A stretch of 64,000 nucleotides of DNA from Aquiflexum lacus (lineage in GTDB: Bacteria > Bacteroidota > Bacteroidia > Cytophagales > Cyclobacteriaceae). Under the pieces are notes generated by a model, which was not told the DNA's origin, did not search any database, and saw only the letters and a list, made by a program, of their open reading frames with translations. Location: assembly GCF_015476655.1 (NCBI RefSeq), contig NZ_JABFHF010000026.1, forward strand, positions 1 through 64,000, in the 5' to 3' direction. Below are positions 33,629 through 43,992 of this stretch, one piece after another (position 1 is the first letter of the stretch; every line of letters starts with the position of its first letter). The translations under genes and the position numbers were made by a program.

Positions 33629-36109
33629 ATGGCTTCCGAAACACCCAGAACAAATACATTTAGAAAGAAAAGTGATCCTAAAACCAAGGCTAAGGAAAAG
33701 AGACCAAGCAGCTTTTCCATGGATTTTGTCAAGGATAAGAGAATACCATTGACTTTGGGAATTGTCTTTATTCTTGCCTCTATTTTCCTATTGTTTGCTT
33801 TTTTCAGTTACCTCTTTTCCGGTAAGGCTGATCAAAGTCTTGTCGCTTCTGAGTTGGAACAAGGTATCAGGAGCACAGCCGCTGAAACCAGAAATTGGCT
33901 TGGATTATTCGGTGCCCAAATGTCTGACCTTTTTATCCGCAGATGGTTTGGATTGGCAGCCTTTCTTTTGCCCCCTTACTTGTTCCTTTTGGGCTTCAAA
34001 CTCGCCTTCAAAAAATCTTTAATTTCTTTATCGAGATACAGTGCTTTTGCATTGTTCTTTGTTTTTTGGATAGGATTGGTCACAGGTTACCTTGTTCAGA
34101 TGGCGGATGGTTTCAATACCCTCGGATTTCTGAGTGGTGGATTCGGATATGAACTTGGACTCTTGTCAAATGAATTTCTGGGCTGGGGCAGTATCCTCCT
34201 TATAGTGGGCTCTCTTTTGATTTTTCTGGTTTTTTACTTCAATATTCATCAATTCAATTGGTCTTTGACCGAAAGCAAGACTGGATCCGGTGGTGAGGTA
34301 GTTGCTGAAAGATCATCATTCGAAGGAAGCATTGAGGATGAAATTGAAGAAGAGAGAGATGAATTAGGAATAGAAGAAGAGTTGAGTGAGGAAGAAATTG
34401 AAGAAGATGTCAGTAGCTGGACCATTAAATCTGAAAAAGAGGACAACAAAAAAATAGGCACTTCTCCTGTTTTTAACATAGAAGGGGAAGATTTATTGGA
34501 AGAGGACAACGAGTTTGAGATTGAATCCCGTGTGGAGGAAAAAAAGTTTTCAGTCAGTAAATCAGAAGGCGAGGAAAAGACAGCGGATGAAGTTGAAAAC
34601 CTTGACCCTTACGACCCGACACTGGATCTGCCACATTATAAGTATCCGACCCTAGACCTGCTCAACGATTATGATTTCCAAAAAGTCACAGTTTCTAGAC
34701 AGGAATTGGAGGAAAATAAAAATAAGATTGTAGAAACGCTGGTCAATTTCAAAATCGGGATTCAAGAGATCAAAGCTACAATTGGTCCAACCGTTACTCT
34801 TTATGAAATTGTACCTGATCCAGGGGTGAAAATTTCCAAAATCAAAAATCTGGAGGATGACATTGCTTTGAGTTTGGCTGCATTGGGAATTCGTATCATT
34901 GCACCGATTCCCGGTAAAGGAACAATAGGTATAGAAGTCCCTAACAAAAACAGAGAATTGGTTCCTGCTAGATCTGTCATCGGTACAGAAAAGTTTATGC
35001 GGAGTGATAAGGACCTGCCAGTCGCTTTGGGTAAGACCATTTCCAATGAAGTTTTTGTGATGGATTTGGCAAAAATGCCACATTTGCTGATGGCAGGTGC
35101 TACGGGTCAGGGTAAATCTGTGGGATTGAATATGATTTTGGCATCATTGGTGTACAAAAAGCATCCGTCTCAATTGAAGTTTGTCTTGGTGGATCCCAAA
35201 AAAGTGGAGCTGACGCTTTTTAATAAAATCGAAAGGCATTTCTTAGCCAAATTACCCGGAGCAGAAGAAGCAATCATCACAGACACCAAAAAGGTAATCT
35301 ATACCTTGAATTCGCTGTGTATTGAGATGGATAAACGCTATGATTTGCTCAAAGATGCCGGCTGTAGGAATCTCAAAGAATACAACGCCAAGTTTGTAGC
35401 CCGCAAGCTAAACCCTGAAAAAGGTCATAGGTTTATGCCCTATATCGTTTTGGTGATTGATGAGCTGGCTGATCTGATGATGACCGCAGGGAAGGAGATT
35501 GAAGCTCCTATTGCCCGCTTGGCACAATTGGCTAGGGCTATTGGGATTCACCTCGTTGTGGCTACCCAAAGACCATCTGTCAATGTGATCACGGGTATCA
35601 TCAAGGCAAACTTCCCGGCAAGACTTTCATTTCGGGTGACTTCCAAGATTGACAGCCGAACTATTTTGGATGCAGGAGGTGCTGATCAATTGATTGGTAT
35701 GGGGGATATGTTGCTCTCCCATGGCTCTGAAATGACCCGTTTGCAATGTGCTTTTTTGGATACTCCCGAAGTCGATGCCATTTGCGATTGGATAGGTGAA
35801 CAAAAAGGCTACTCAGATGCTTATCTTTTACCTGAGTTTGAAGGTGAAGATGGGGATGGTAACCTAGCAAGTATTGATTTGGCTGATAGGGATCCACTTT
35901 TTGATGACGCGGCTAGGTTGATTGTAATGCATCAGCAAGGAAGTACCTCTTTGATCCAGAGAAAGTTAAAACTTGGATATAACCGTGCAGGTAGGATTGT
36001 TGACCAATTGGAAGCAGCAGGAATTGTGGGGCCTTTTGAAGGCAGTAAAGCCAGAGAGGTATTAGTCCAGGATGAAGGTAGTTTGGAACGGTTATTGAAC
36101 AATCTGTAA
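33629..36109 (+). CDS. ftsK: DNA translocase FtsK
   Basis: FtsK pumps DNA at the division septum and activates Xer recombination. The 826 residues contain four membrane helices between about 36 and 205, an acidic Glu-rich linker (about 220-320), and the motor domain with Walker A AGATGQGKSVGLN near 488-500 and Walker B IVLVIDELADLMM. The C-terminal gamma winged helix (DDAARLIVMHQQGSTSLIQRKLKLGYNRAGRIVDQLE) reads KOPS-like sites. A Xer recombinase lies 2 kb upstream, an agreeable but not operonic link. lolA-like follows. Confidence 0.97.
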   Translation: MASETPRTNTFRKKSDPKTKAKEKRPSSFSMDFVKDKRIPLTLGIVFILASIFLLFAFFSYLFSGKADQSLVASELEQGIRSTAAETRNWLGLFGAQMSDLFIRRWFGLAAFLLPPYLFLLGFKLAFKKSLISLSRYSAFALFFVFWIGLVTGYLVQMADGFNTLGFLSGGFGYELGLLSNEFLGWGSILLIVGSLLIFLVFYFNIHQFNWSLTESKTGSGGEVVAERSSFEGSIEDEIEEERDELGIEEELSEEEIEEDVSSWTIKSEKEDNKKIGTSPVFNIEGEDLLEEDNEFEIESRVEEKKFSVSKSEGEEKTADEVENLDPYDPTLDLPHYKYPTLDLLNDYDFQKVTVSRQELEENKNKIVETLVNFKIGIQEIKATIGPTVTLYEIVPDPGVKISKIKNLEDDIALSLAALGIRIIAPIPGKGTIGIEVPNKNRELVPARSVIGTEKFMRSDKDLPVALGKTISNEVFVMDLAKMPHLLMAGATGQGKSVGLNMILASLVYKKHPSQLKFVLVDPKKVELTLFNKIERHFLAKLPGAEEAIITDTKKVIYTLNSLCIEMDKRYDLLKDAGCRNLKEYNAKFVARKLNPEKGHRFMPYIVLVIDELADLMMTAGKEIEAPIARLAQLARAIGIHLVVATQRPSVNVITGIIKANFPARLSFRVTSKIDSRTILDAGGADQLIGMGDMLLSHGSEMTRLQCAFLDTPEVDAICDWIGEQKGYSDAYLLPEFEGEDGDGNLASIDLADRDPLFDDAARLIVMHQQGSTSLIQRKLKLGYNRAGRIVDQLEAAGIVGPFEGSKAREVLVQDEGSLERLLNNL

Positions 36110-36149
36110 TTCCTTTGGATTTATTCTGAGGAGATAATCTACAATCACA

Positions 36150-36806
36150 ATGAAAAACCTATTTATACTTATCTTTTTTTTAACAACTGCTATGGTTTCC
36201 TCTAGTGTTTTTGCACAAAAGGATCCAAAGGCCAAAACGATTTTGGATGGTGTAAGCCAGAAATATAAATCTTTGAAAGGCCTAGAAGCAAGTTTTGAAT
36301 TTTCTTATGCTGAAATGGTGGATGGAAAAAGTCAGTCGCAAAATGGGGAAATAGCCATTAAAGGTGAAAAGTACCATCTGAAATTACCCGAGCAGGAGAT
36401 TTTTAATAATGGCAAAACAGTTTGGACATACATAGAATCCGGGAATTACAAAGAGGTAACAGTCAACAATGCGGGTGATATGGAGGATGAACTGACACCT
36501 TCTTCTGTCTACACGATGTATCAGAAAGGTTATAATTATAGATTGATCGGTGAAAAGAATGAAAAAGGAATCGTGATTCAGGAAATAGAGCTTTTGGCTG
36601 AAAAGGCCAATGCACCTTTCAAGAGAGTCAAATTGTTTGTTGACAAAAACAAAAAAGACTTAGTAGGTTGGGAAATATATGATGATCAGGGGGGCGTTTT
36701 CAAATATAAATTTAATTCAGTAAATACTGAGGTTGATCTGCCGGATGCTTATTTTACTTTCAATCCACAGAAATATGGAAAGGTGGAAGTTATTGATCTT
36801 CGCTGA
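36150..36806 (+). CDS. LolA-like periplasmic lipoprotein carrier
   Basis: The 218-residue protein has a signal peptide (KNLFILIFFLTTAMVSSSVFAQ) and the half-barrel pattern of LolA/LolB-fold proteins: ILDGVSQKYKSLKGLEASFEFSY, GEIAIKGEKYHLKLPEQEIFNNGKTVWTY, and LPDAYFTFNPQKYGKVEVIDLR at the end. LolA carries lipoproteins from the inner to the outer membrane. It follows ftsK after 40 bases, a neighbourhood I would expect in Bacteroidota. Confidence 0.85.
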   Translation: MKNLFILIFFLTTAMVSSSVFAQKDPKAKTILDGVSQKYKSLKGLEASFEFSYAEMVDGKSQSQNGEIAIKGEKYHLKLPEQEIFNNGKTVWTYIESGNYKEVTVNNAGDMEDELTPSSVYTMYQKGYNYRLIGEKNEKGIVIQEIELLAEKANAPFKRVKLFVDKNKKDLVGWEIYDDQGGVFKYKFNSVNTEVDLPDAYFTFNPQKYGKVEVIDLR

Positions 36807-36845
36807 AATTAAATTTCTGGAAGGGGTTAGAATATTTTTTATCCC

Positions 36846-36853
36846 TACTTTTG
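36846..36853 (+). promoter_or_regulatory. Probable pyrF -7 promoter box
   Basis: TACTTTTG matches TAnnTTTG and ends 16 bases before the pyrF ATG, which would give a leader of about 10 bases. No clear TTG is found at the -33 position. Confidence 0.45.
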
Positions 36854-36869
36854 GGAAAATCTATACTTC

Positions 36870-37685
36870 ATGAATCGTAAAGAACTCTTTCAGAATATCA
36901 AAAATAAAGAATCTTTTTTGTGTGTGGGTCTTGATACGGACCTTTCCAAAATACCTTCTCATCTATTGAAAGAATCAGATCCCATTTTTGAATTCAACAA
37001 GCAAATCATCGAACAAACTTCTGATTTTGCAGTGGCCTATAAGCCCAATATTGCATTTTATGAGGCCCTTGGGCCAAAAGGATGGGAAAGCCTTCAAAAG
37101 ACATTGGAGTTTATCCCAAAGGATATTTTCACCATTGCGGATGCCAAAAGAGGGGATATTGGAAATACTTCGGGTTTGTATGCCAAAGCATTTTTTGAAG
37201 CAATGAAATTTGATTCAATTACCGTGGCTCCTTATATGGGAGTAGACAGTGTCAAGCCTTTTTTGGAATTTAAAAATAAATGGGTAATTCTTTTGGCCTT
37301 GACTTCCAATGAAGGCAGTGCAGATTTTCAACTGATTCCCTCACAATCAGGTAAACTATTCTTTCAGGAAGTATTGGAGAAAAGCAGCACTTGGGGAAGT
37401 CCTGATAATATGATGTATGTAGTTGGAGCAACAAGGGGAGAGAAGATCGCGGAGGTTAGGAAAATAGTACCAGAACATTTCTTTTTAGTACCTGGTGTTG
37501 GAGCGCAAGGAGGAAGTCTGAAAGATGTTGCCAAATACGGGATGAACGACCAATGCGGTCTTTTGGTCAATTCATCAAGAGGGATCATTTATGCCGGTAA
37601 AGATCAAGACTTTGCAAAAGATGCTGGGAAAGAAGCCAAAAAACTCCAACAAGAAATGGAAAAGCTCCTGAACAAATATCTCTAA
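36870..37685 (+). CDS. pyrF: Orotidine 5'-phosphate decarboxylase (type 2)
   Basis: PyrF makes UMP from OMP. The catalytic D-K-x-x-D motif is DAKRGDIGN near residue 90, and [12 protein letters not shown] near the start is typical of the longer type 2 enzymes (about 270 residues, as here), as is [13 protein letters not shown]. It is the last plus-strand gene before a cluster of hairpins and a convergent ABC transporter gene. Confidence 0.95.
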   Translation: MNRKELFQNIKNKESFLCVGLDTDLSKIPSHLLKESDPIFEFNKQIIEQTSDFAVAYKPNIAFYEALGPKGWESLQKTLEFIPKDIFTIADAKRGDIGNTSGLYAKAFFEAMKFDSITVAPYMGVDSVKPFLEFKNKWVILLALTSNEGSADFQLIPSQSGKLFFQEVLEKSSTWGSPDNMMYVVGATRGEKIAEVRKIVPEHFFLVPGVGAQGGSLKDVAKYGMNDQCGLLVNSSRGIIYAGKDQDFAKDAGKEAKKLQQEMEKLLNKYL

Positions 37686-37750
37686 ACCCTTACTTGGATT
37701 CATCAAATCGGCCGTACCTAAGGTATTTTTGGAGATGTGTTATCTTTGAT

Positions 37751-37856
37751 CCCGGCAATAAATTGCCGGGCTATTATTTCGGTCATCCCTACGGGATTTT
37801 TTCTTTGTCAAAAAGGGAGTCTCCATTCAAAATCCTTAGTGAGTGTCTCCACTCAC
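37751..37856. repeat. Cluster of three short palindromes between convergent genes
   Basis: Three perfect hairpins lie within 106 bases: CCCGGCAA/TTGCCGGG (37751-37770, TAAA loop), ATCCC/GGGAT (37785-37797, TAC loop, followed by a T-run) and GTGAGTG/CACTCAC (37839-37856, TCTC loop). The second can end pyrF transcription. The set looks like a compound extragenic palindromic element (REP-like). The rest of the 265-base gap between pyrF and the ABC gene shows nothing else I can name. Confidence 0.55.
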
Positions 37857-37950
37857 AATTTTTGGTGTCAACCTATTTCATGAAGTTCACCAAATCTAAA
37901 ATCTAAATTCAAAAAGTCTACCTTGTCCTTCATCCTGCTTCCCTCATCCT

Positions 37951-39735
37951 TTAAAGACCTTCTCCAATAACCATAGTCTTTAATTGCATTTGATGTAATT
38001 GGGAATAATATCCACCCAATTCAAGCAAGCTTTCGTGTGTTCCCATTTCTTTGATTTCACCATGGTGCATTACAATGATTTTATCTGCTTTTTGGATGGT
38101 AGAAAGCCTATGCGCAATCACAATGGAAGTTCTACCTTTCATCATTTTGGTAATCGCCTTTTGTATCATCTCTTCAGTTTCTGTGTCCACAGAGGAGGTT
38201 GCTTCATCAAGAATGATGATTTCGGGATTGTAGACCATGGCGCGTACAAATGAAATCAATTGGCGTTGTCCTACTGATAGTGTGGCACCTCTTTCCATGA
38301 CATTATAATCCAGGCCACCGGGAAGTCTTTCAATAAACTTTTTGGCACCGACCAGTTTGGCAGCTTTCATGACTTCTTCTCTGCTGATGTCAGGATTGCC
38401 TAATGTGATGTTGTAGAAGATGGTTTCTGAAAATAGGAACACATCCTGCAATACCACCCCAATGTGTCGTCTCAATGATCCCAATTCAAAGTCTCTAATA
38501 TCTGTATCATCAATTTTAATGATTCCTTGATTGATCTCGTAAAATCGGTTGATCAGGTTGATAATAGATGATTTTCCGGCACCTGTTGCACCTACCAAAG
38601 CGACGGTTTGCCCATGTTTGACCTCAAAATTGATATTCTTCAACACCCAATCCTGATCAATATAGGCAAACCAAACATTTTCAAGTTTGATATTTCCTTT
38701 CAGTTTCTCAGGTTTTAGGTTGCCTTCATTGGGGATTTGCTCATCACTTTCAAGTAATTTAAAAATCCTCGAAGAGCTGACCACTCCCATTTGTAAGGTA
38801 TTGTATCTGTCAGCAATCATTCGGATTGGCCTGAAAAACAACTGAAGGTACATGATGAAAGATATCAATACCCCGACTTTGATATCCAAGTCAAAAACTC
38901 CTGTGGCCCCATACCAAACGACCAATCCGATTCCTATGGCTTGAATGATTTCAGCTACGGGAAAATAGATGGAATAATAGAGCACAGATTTGATATGAGC
39001 TTTTTTATGTTCCTTATTGATGTCTTGGAATTTTTCATATTCCCGTTGTTCTCTGTTGAATATCTGTACGATATTCATTCCTGTGATATGTTCCTGTAGG
39101 AATGAATTCAAGTTGGATACCGCATTCCTCACCTCATTGAAAGCAAATTTTATTTTCTCTTTGAAGACGTAAGTAGAAATGAGCAATAATGGCAGTGTGC
39201 ACAAACTCACCAAAGTGAGTTTCCAGTCCACATAAAACATCACAGCAAGGATTGTCACCAGCTGTAATAAATCGCCGATAATTGCGGCCAAGCCTTCACT
39301 GAATACTTCAGCTAGGGTTTCTATGTCTGAGATGTTTCTTGTGACCAACCTTCCTATTGGAGTATTATCAAAAAATTTCAATCGCATCTTCAACAAATGT
39401 CTATAAAGTTTGATTCTGATATCCTTGATGATCACTTGACCTATCCATCCCGAAAGGTAGGTATGAGCAAACTGTACAGCGGCTTGTAATACCATCAAGA
39501 AAATGAGTAAGTAAATAATTCTGATAAGCCCACTTCTATCCCCAACGGTAACGTAATCATCTATAGCTACTTGGATAAAGTAGGGTCGGGTAGGCGCCAG
39601 AATAGCAAGGGCTATGGTCAAAAACACCAAAAAGAAAAATTGTTTTTGGTAGGGTTTGACAAACTTGTAAAGTTTTCTCAATACCTGTGTGTCTATGATG
39701 TCACCGCTTTTGATATTTTCTTTTTCCAGGCTCAA
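37951..39735 (-). CDS. ABC exporter, fused membrane and ATPase domains (MsbA/LmrA-like)
   Basis: The 594 residues hold six membrane helices (about 35-320) and a nucleotide-binding domain with Walker A VALVGATGAGKSSI, signature TLSVGQRQLISF, Walker B IIILDEATSSVD and H-loop VIAHRLST. It works as a dimer; with LSVGQ in place of LSGGQ it matches the MdlB/heterodimer-type exporters somewhat better than MsbA. Substrate unknown. truA lies 12 bases upstream on the same strand and is probably co-transcribed. Confidence 0.92.
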   Translation of the reverse strand: MSLEKENIKSGDIIDTQVLRKLYKFVKPYQKQFFFLVFLTIALAILAPTRPYFIQVAIDDYVTVGDRSGLIRIIYLLIFLMVLQAAVQFAHTYLSGWIGQVIIKDIRIKLYRHLLKMRLKFFDNTPIGRLVTRNISDIETLAEVFSEGLAAIIGDLLQLVTILAVMFYVDWKLTLVSLCTLPLLLISTYVFKEKIKFAFNEVRNAVSNLNSFLQEHITGMNIVQIFNREQREYEKFQDINKEHKKAHIKSVLYYSIYFPVAEIIQAIGIGLVVWYGATGVFDLDIKVGVLISFIMYLQLFFRPIRMIADRYNTLQMGVVSSSRIFKLLESDEQIPNEGNLKPEKLKGNIKLENVWFAYIDQDWVLKNINFEVKHGQTVALVGATGAGKSSIINLINRFYEINQGIIKIDDTDIRDFELGSLRRHIGVVLQDVFLFSETIFYNITLGNPDISREEVMKAAKLVGAKKFIERLPGGLDYNVMERGATLSVGQRQLISFVRAMVYNPEIIILDEATSSVDTETEEMIQKAITKMMKGRTSIVIAHRLSTIQKADKIIVMHHGEIKEMGTHESLLELGGYYSQLHQMQLKTMVIGEGL

Positions 39736-39747
39736 AAGTTTGTTTAT

Positions 39748-40500
39748 TTAGATAAATAAATTTTCAGGATAAATGATTTTGCAAAGGTATAATCCATGGG
39801 CTGGCGCTGAAGACTTGGCTTGAGTCCTGTCTTTGCTTTCCAAAATAGCAATAAACTGCTCAATATTTAGGTTGCTTGTGCCCACATCTATTAAAGTGCC
39901 GACAATGGCGCGTACCATTCCCCGCAAAAACCTGTTGGCAGTTATATGGAATAACAATTGCTGGTCAATTTGTTCCCAATAAGCCTCTTTTATTTTACAA
40001 TTGAAATGGGTGACATCTGTTCGAACTTTGCTGAAACACTGAAAATCATCATATCTCATGAGTATTGAAGCAGCATCGTTCATCTTTTCTATGTCGGGAC
40101 TTTTATAATACAGCCAAGAATATTCCTGTTCAAAGGGATTTTTTCTAAGGTTTACCTTATAAATATAACTTCTCCAAAGCGCATCAAATCTTGTATGAGC
40201 GTCTTCTTTAACCCTTTTTAGAGAGTATACTGAAATATCTTTTGGGATAATGGCATTGAGTTTTTTGATAAAATCCCTTTCAATCAATTCCTTTGAAGCA
40301 TCAAAATGTGCGAATTGCTGACTCGCATGAACCCCCGTGTCCGTTCTTCCACTGCCCATAATGGAAGTAGGTTCCCCCAATAGGGTGGAGATTCCATTTT
40401 CCAATTCTGACTGTACAGAATGCGCGTTTTTCTGAATTTGCCATCCATGGTAACGCGTGCCTTTGTAGGCTAGTTCTAGAAAGTATCTGAATTTTTCCAT
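39748..40500 (-). CDS. truA: tRNA pseudouridine synthase A
   Basis: TruA makes pseudouridine at tRNA positions 38-40. The catalytic Asp is D54 in GSGRTDTGVHA, and YKGTRYHGWQIQ at the N-terminus and FRGMVR-like RFLRGMVRAIVGTLIDVG near 210 are family marks. The ATG at 40500 gives 250 residues and lies just after a promoter box, so it is preferred over 40554, which would extend through that promoter. The downstream ABC gene starts 12 bases after the truA stop. Confidence 0.95.
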   Translation of the reverse strand: MEKFRYFLELAYKGTRYHGWQIQKNAHSVQSELENGISTLLGEPTSIMGSGRTDTGVHASQQFAHFDASKELIERDFIKKLNAIIPKDISVYSLKRVKEDAHTRFDALWRSYIYKVNLRKNPFEQEYSWLYYKSPDIEKMNDAASILMRYDDFQCFSKVRTDVTHFNCKIKEAYWEQIDQQLLFHITANRFLRGMVRAIVGTLIDVGTSNLNIEQFIAILESKDRTQAKSSAPAHGLYLCKIIYPENLFI

Positions 40501-40510
40501 TTTGGTGTTA

Positions 40511-40539
40511 CAAAGATACCATTCCTTATCAAATTCAAA
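40511..40539 (-). promoter_or_regulatory. truA promoter
   Basis: On the minus strand TTTG (40539-40536), a 17-base spacer and TATCTTTG (40518-40511) form a good Bacteroidota promoter. The expected start is about 4-5 bases before the truA ATG at 40500, so the leader is almost absent. This decides the truA start. Confidence 0.6.
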
Positions 40540-40606
40540 TGACCATTTATCCATTCCTTGCGAATCAAAAAATAACCCTGTTACTTTGTCAAAATTTAAT
40601 TGAAAA

Positions 40607-41086
40607 ATGATACAAAGAATTCAGACTGTTTTTATGTTTCTAGTTGCTGTGGCCATGGTTTTGGTATTGATATTTCCAATTTGGCATCAGGTCAACCCTA
40701 GTCAGACTCAAATGGCTACGCTCACAGCTTGGGCTTTGACGACAATCGATGTTGAATCAGGTGAAGTAGTAGCGTCCAGTTCTATGATTGCGATAGCCAT
40801 ACTGGCATTTATTTCAATAGGATTGGCCCTATTCAGTTTATTTCAATACAAAAACAGAACAAGGCAGATGTTTTTGAACATGATGAATTCATTAGCCATG
40901 GTCATTAATGTGGGTTTAATCATCTGGTTTTCCCATAATGCCAATGAGACGATCAATCCTGAGGTAAATGGCGCATTTGTGATCGGTTTTTGGGCAATTT
41001 TTGCTGGGATGATCATGAATTTATTGGCAAATAGATTTATCAGAAAAGACGAGATGCTGGTAAGGTCTGTTGACAGAATTCGTTAA
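40607..41086 (+). CDS. DUF4293 family membrane protein
   Basis: The 159 residues have four membrane helices (VFMFLVAVAMVLVLIFPIW; MIAIAILAFISIGLALFSLF; NMMNSLAMVINVGLIIWF; FVIGFWAIFAGMIMNLLA) and the family start MIQRIQTVFMFL with the basic QYKNRTRQ loop. DUF4293 is a Bacteroidota protein without known function. It is divergent from truA and followed after 7 bases by the PLP enzyme. Confidence 0.85.
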   Translation: MIQRIQTVFMFLVAVAMVLVLIFPIWHQVNPSQTQMATLTAWALTTIDVESGEVVASSSMIAIAILAFISIGLALFSLFQYKNRTRQMFLNMMNSLAMVINVGLIIWFSHNANETINPEVNGAFVIGFWAIFAGMIMNLLANRFIRKDEMLVRSVDRIR

Positions 41087-41093
41087 ATACAAC

Positions 41094-42203
41094 ATGACCA
41101 TGAAATTAGAGACTATTGCCATCCATGCAGGTACCATCATTGAAGACAAAAATAGACCTGCAGTTCAACCTATCACGCTTTCAACAACTTTCGAACATAT
41201 AGAAGGCTCTCCTATATATTCCAGAGCAAATAATCCCAATCGTTCTGCATTGGAGCAGGTTTTGGCAAAATTGGAGCGTGGAGCGGCTGCAGCGGCTTTC
41301 TCCTCGGGGAATGCTGCTGGAATGGCAGTTTTTCAGTCTTTAGAGCCTGGGAGTCATATAGTGGCTCCCGATGACATGTACCATGGTTTGAGGAGTTTGC
41401 TCATTAATGTTTTCAAGGGAATCCTTGAAGTGACATTTGTGGACATGACAAATGTCCAAAATGTTGCGGATGCCATTAATTCAAAAACAAATCTGATTTG
41501 GGTAGAGACTCCTTCCAACCCACTATTGCAGGTTTCAGATATCAGAAGAATTTGTGAGATTGCCAATGATAAAAAAATCAAAGTGGCATGTGACAATACC
41601 TTTGCCACCCCCGTTTTTCAAAACCCATTGTTGTTGGGTGCTGATATTGTGATGCATAGTACTACGAAATATCTTGGGGGTCACAGTGACATCCTTGGTG
41701 GAGCCCTGATTACAAAATCCAAAGAAGGGTTATGGGAAAAGATAAAAATGGTACAGCAAGTGGGAGGAGCAGTTCCTTCACCTTTTGATTGTTATATGCT
41801 GACAAGGAGTATAAAAACATTGCCTTATCGTATGAAAGGGCATGCTGAACATGCAGGGATATTGGCTACCTTTTTGCAGCAACATCCCAAAGTAAATAAA
41901 GTATATTACCCTGGGCTGCTATCACATCCTAACCATCTGACAGCAGCTGCACAGATGTCCGGTTTTGGCGGCATGCTGTCTTTTGAAGTATCGGAAACTG
42001 CTCAAGACGCTGATAGGGTAATTTCACATTTGAAATACTTTACGAATGCAACAAGCCTAGGTGGGGTAGAAAGTCTGATTGAAAGAAGGGCTGCAGTGGA
42101 AGGCCCAGATACAAAAACTCCTCAAAACTTACTTAGGGTTTCAGTAGGATTGGAGCATTTAGATGACTTATTGGAGGATTTGAATCAGGCATTAGATAAA
42201 TAA
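41094..42203 (+). CDS. Cystathionine gamma-synthase / trans-sulfuration PLP enzyme
   Basis: The PLP lysine is K192 in STTKYLGGHSDILGG, and FSSGNAAGMAVFQSLEPG, YSRANNPNR and ETPSNPLLQVSDI are the family blocks. The likely product is cystathionine or a related thioether in methionine synthesis, but cystathionine gamma-lyase or methionine gamma-lyase cannot be excluded by eye. I use the ATG at 41094, 7 bases after the DUF4293 stop; the TTG at 41070 would overlap that gene. A terminator follows. Confidence 0.88.
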   Translation: MTMKLETIAIHAGTIIEDKNRPAVQPITLSTTFEHIEGSPIYSRANNPNRSALEQVLAKLERGAAAAAFSSGNAAGMAVFQSLEPGSHIVAPDDMYHGLRSLLINVFKGILEVTFVDMTNVQNVADAINSKTNLIWVETPSNPLLQVSDIRRICEIANDKKIKVACDNTFATPVFQNPLLLGADIVMHSTTKYLGGHSDILGGALITKSKEGLWEKIKMVQQVGGAVPSPFDCYMLTRSIKTLPYRMKGHAEHAGILATFLQQHPKVNKVYYPGLLSHPNHLTAAAQMSGFGGMLSFEVSETAQDADRVISHLKYFTNATSLGGVESLIERRAAVEGPDTKTPQNLLRVSVGLEHLDDLLEDLNQALDK

Positions 42204-42230
42204 AGGCTGTCCAAAAACAGCCTTTAAATT
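42202..42230 (+). terminator. Terminator after the PLP enzyme
   Basis: AAAGGCTGT (42202-42210) pairs with ACAGCCTTT (42217-42225), loop CCAAAA, followed by AAATTTT. The stem begins within the stop codon of the gene. Confidence 0.75.
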
Positions 42231-42374
42231 TTATTAAGGGTAAGCTTAAAAAGGGTGACTAAAAAACAACTCATTCGTATGCGTTTGAAAATAGGTAAAG
42301 ATTTTTAATAATGAAAATTTTCCCAAAAGTATTTGATTAATGGCATAATTTTTAATTCAATCCCATAAACATTT

Positions 42375-43913
42375 TTAACCAGCCCAACCTTCTCTATCAA
42401 GACTTCTGTACTGTATTGCCTCAGCAAGATGCTCCACTTTTATATTTTCACTTTGGCTTAAATCAGCTATTGTTCTAGAAACTTTGAGGATACGGTCATA
42501 AGCTCTTGCAGACAGTCCCAATCTTTCCATTGCTGTTTTTAATAGTGCTTTCCCTGCTTCATTGATATGACAGATTTCCTTCACCATATGCGAAGGCATC
42601 ATGGCATTACAAAAGATATCAGGTTGGCTTTTGAATCTTTCTATCTGAACTTCTCTGCCAATGATTACCCGCTCTCGGATGGATTTACTGGATTCTGATT
42701 TTCTGGTGGAAGTCATTTCTTCAAACTTGACAGGTGTCACTTCCACATGTAGGTCAATCCTATCCAATAATGGTCCACTGATTTTGTTCAGATAGCGCTG
42801 AACAATACCTGGGCCGCAGACACATTCTTTTTCGGGGTGGTTATAATATCCGCAGGGGCAAGGATTCATACTTGCAATCAACATAAAATTAGCAGGGTAA
42901 TCCACAGAGATTTTTGCCCTTGAAATGGTCACTTTCCTTTCTTCTAAAGGTTGTCGCATGACTTCCAAAACAGTCCGTTTGAATTCCGGTAATTCATCTA
43001 GGAAGAGTACGCCATTGTGAGAAAGTGAGATTTCTCCTGGCTGGGGATTTCCTCCTCCACCGACCAAAGCCACATCACTGATGGTATGATGTGGTGACCT
43101 AAACGGTCTTTGGGCTATCAAAGAAGCATTTTTACCCAACTTACCGGCCACTGAGTGGATTTTTGTAGTTTCCAACGCTTCTTGTAAAGATAAGGGGGGA
43201 AGTATTGAAGGCAGTCGTTTGGCCAACATGGTTTTTCCTGCACCGGGAGGACCTATCATGATGACATTATGACCCCCTGCCGCAGCTATTTCCATGGCCC
43301 TTTTGATGTTTTCCTGACCTTGGACGTCCGCAAAATCAAATTCAAACTGCTCCAATGAATTATAAAAAATGTCCCGCGTGTCAGTAATCAACGGTGGGAT
43401 ATCCAATTCACCCTCCAAAAAACGAATAGCATCCTCTAAGGTTTTGACTCCTATGATATCTATATTGTTTACAATAGAGGCTTCTGAAGCATTTTCTTCA
43501 GGAAGGATAAATCCCTTAAAACCGTTTTTTCTTGCTTCAATTGCAATCGGTAAAGCACCTTTAACAGGTCTCAAATTCCCATCAAGTGATAGTTCACCCA
43601 TGATAATATAGTTTTCCAGTTCAGGGAAAAGTACCTGTTCAGAGGCTTTTAATATTCCCAAGGCAATGGGTAAGTCATAAGATGAACCCTCTTTCCTGAT
43701 GTCAGCAGGAGCGAGGTTGACTACGACTTTTTGCCTGGGCATCCGATAACCGTAATACTTAAGTGCTGATTCTACCCTCTGTTGACTTTCTTTAACGGCA
43801 CTGTCTGGAAGTCCCACCATGTAAAAACTAGTGCCTTGACCGACATTTACCTCTATTGTAATAAGCTTGGCATCTACACCGGAAACCGCACTGCCAAAAG
43901 TTTTTGCTACCAT
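42375..43913 (-). CDS. comM: YifB/ComM-family magnesium-chelatase-like AAA+ ATPase
   Basis: ComM-type helicases help integrate foreign DNA by branch migration during transformation. The 512 residues show the N-terminal Lon-like domain (to about 175), Walker [17 protein letters not shown], Walker [12 protein letters not shown], the cysteine-rich loop [19 protein letters not shown], and a C-terminal ATPase lid with [21 protein letters not shown]. The last block is diagnostic for this family. A hairpin ending the upstream gene lies just before its start, so it probably has its own promoter. Confidence 0.94.
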   Translation of the reverse strand: MVAKTFGSAVSGVDAKLITIEVNVGQGTSFYMVGLPDSAVKESQQRVESALKYYGYRMPRQKVVVNLAPADIRKEGSSYDLPIALGILKASEQVLFPELENYIIMGELSLDGNLRPVKGALPIAIEARKNGFKGFILPEENASEASIVNNIDIIGVKTLEDAIRFLEGELDIPPLITDTRDIFYNSLEQFEFDFADVQGQENIKRAMEIAAAGGHNVIMIGPPGAGKTMLAKRLPSILPPLSLQEALETTKIHSVAGKLGKNASLIAQRPFRSPHHTISDVALVGGGGNPQPGEISLSHNGVLFLDELPEFKRTVLEVMRQPLEERKVTISRAKISVDYPANFMLIASMNPCPCGYYNHPEKECVCGPGIVQRYLNKISGPLLDRIDLHVEVTPVKFEEMTSTRKSESSKSIRERVIIGREVQIERFKSQPDIFCNAMMPSHMVKEICHINEAGKALLKTAMERLGLSARAYDRILKVSRTIADLSQSENIKVEHLAEAIQYRSLDREGWAG

Positions 43914-43930
43914 ATTTTAAAATTTAAGGT

Positions 43931-43960
43931 ATAAAAAAAAGGAAACCTAAGCGGTTTCCT
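43931..43960 (-). terminator. Terminator of the 121-residue membrane protein gene
   Basis: AGGAAACC (43940-43947) pairs with GGTTTCCT (43953-43960) and is followed on the minus strand by eight to nine T. It lies 33 bases after that gene's stop and about 20 bases before comM. Confidence 0.82.
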
Positions 43961-43992
43961 AAGATAGTAATTTTAGCCAAAAAATTATTGGC

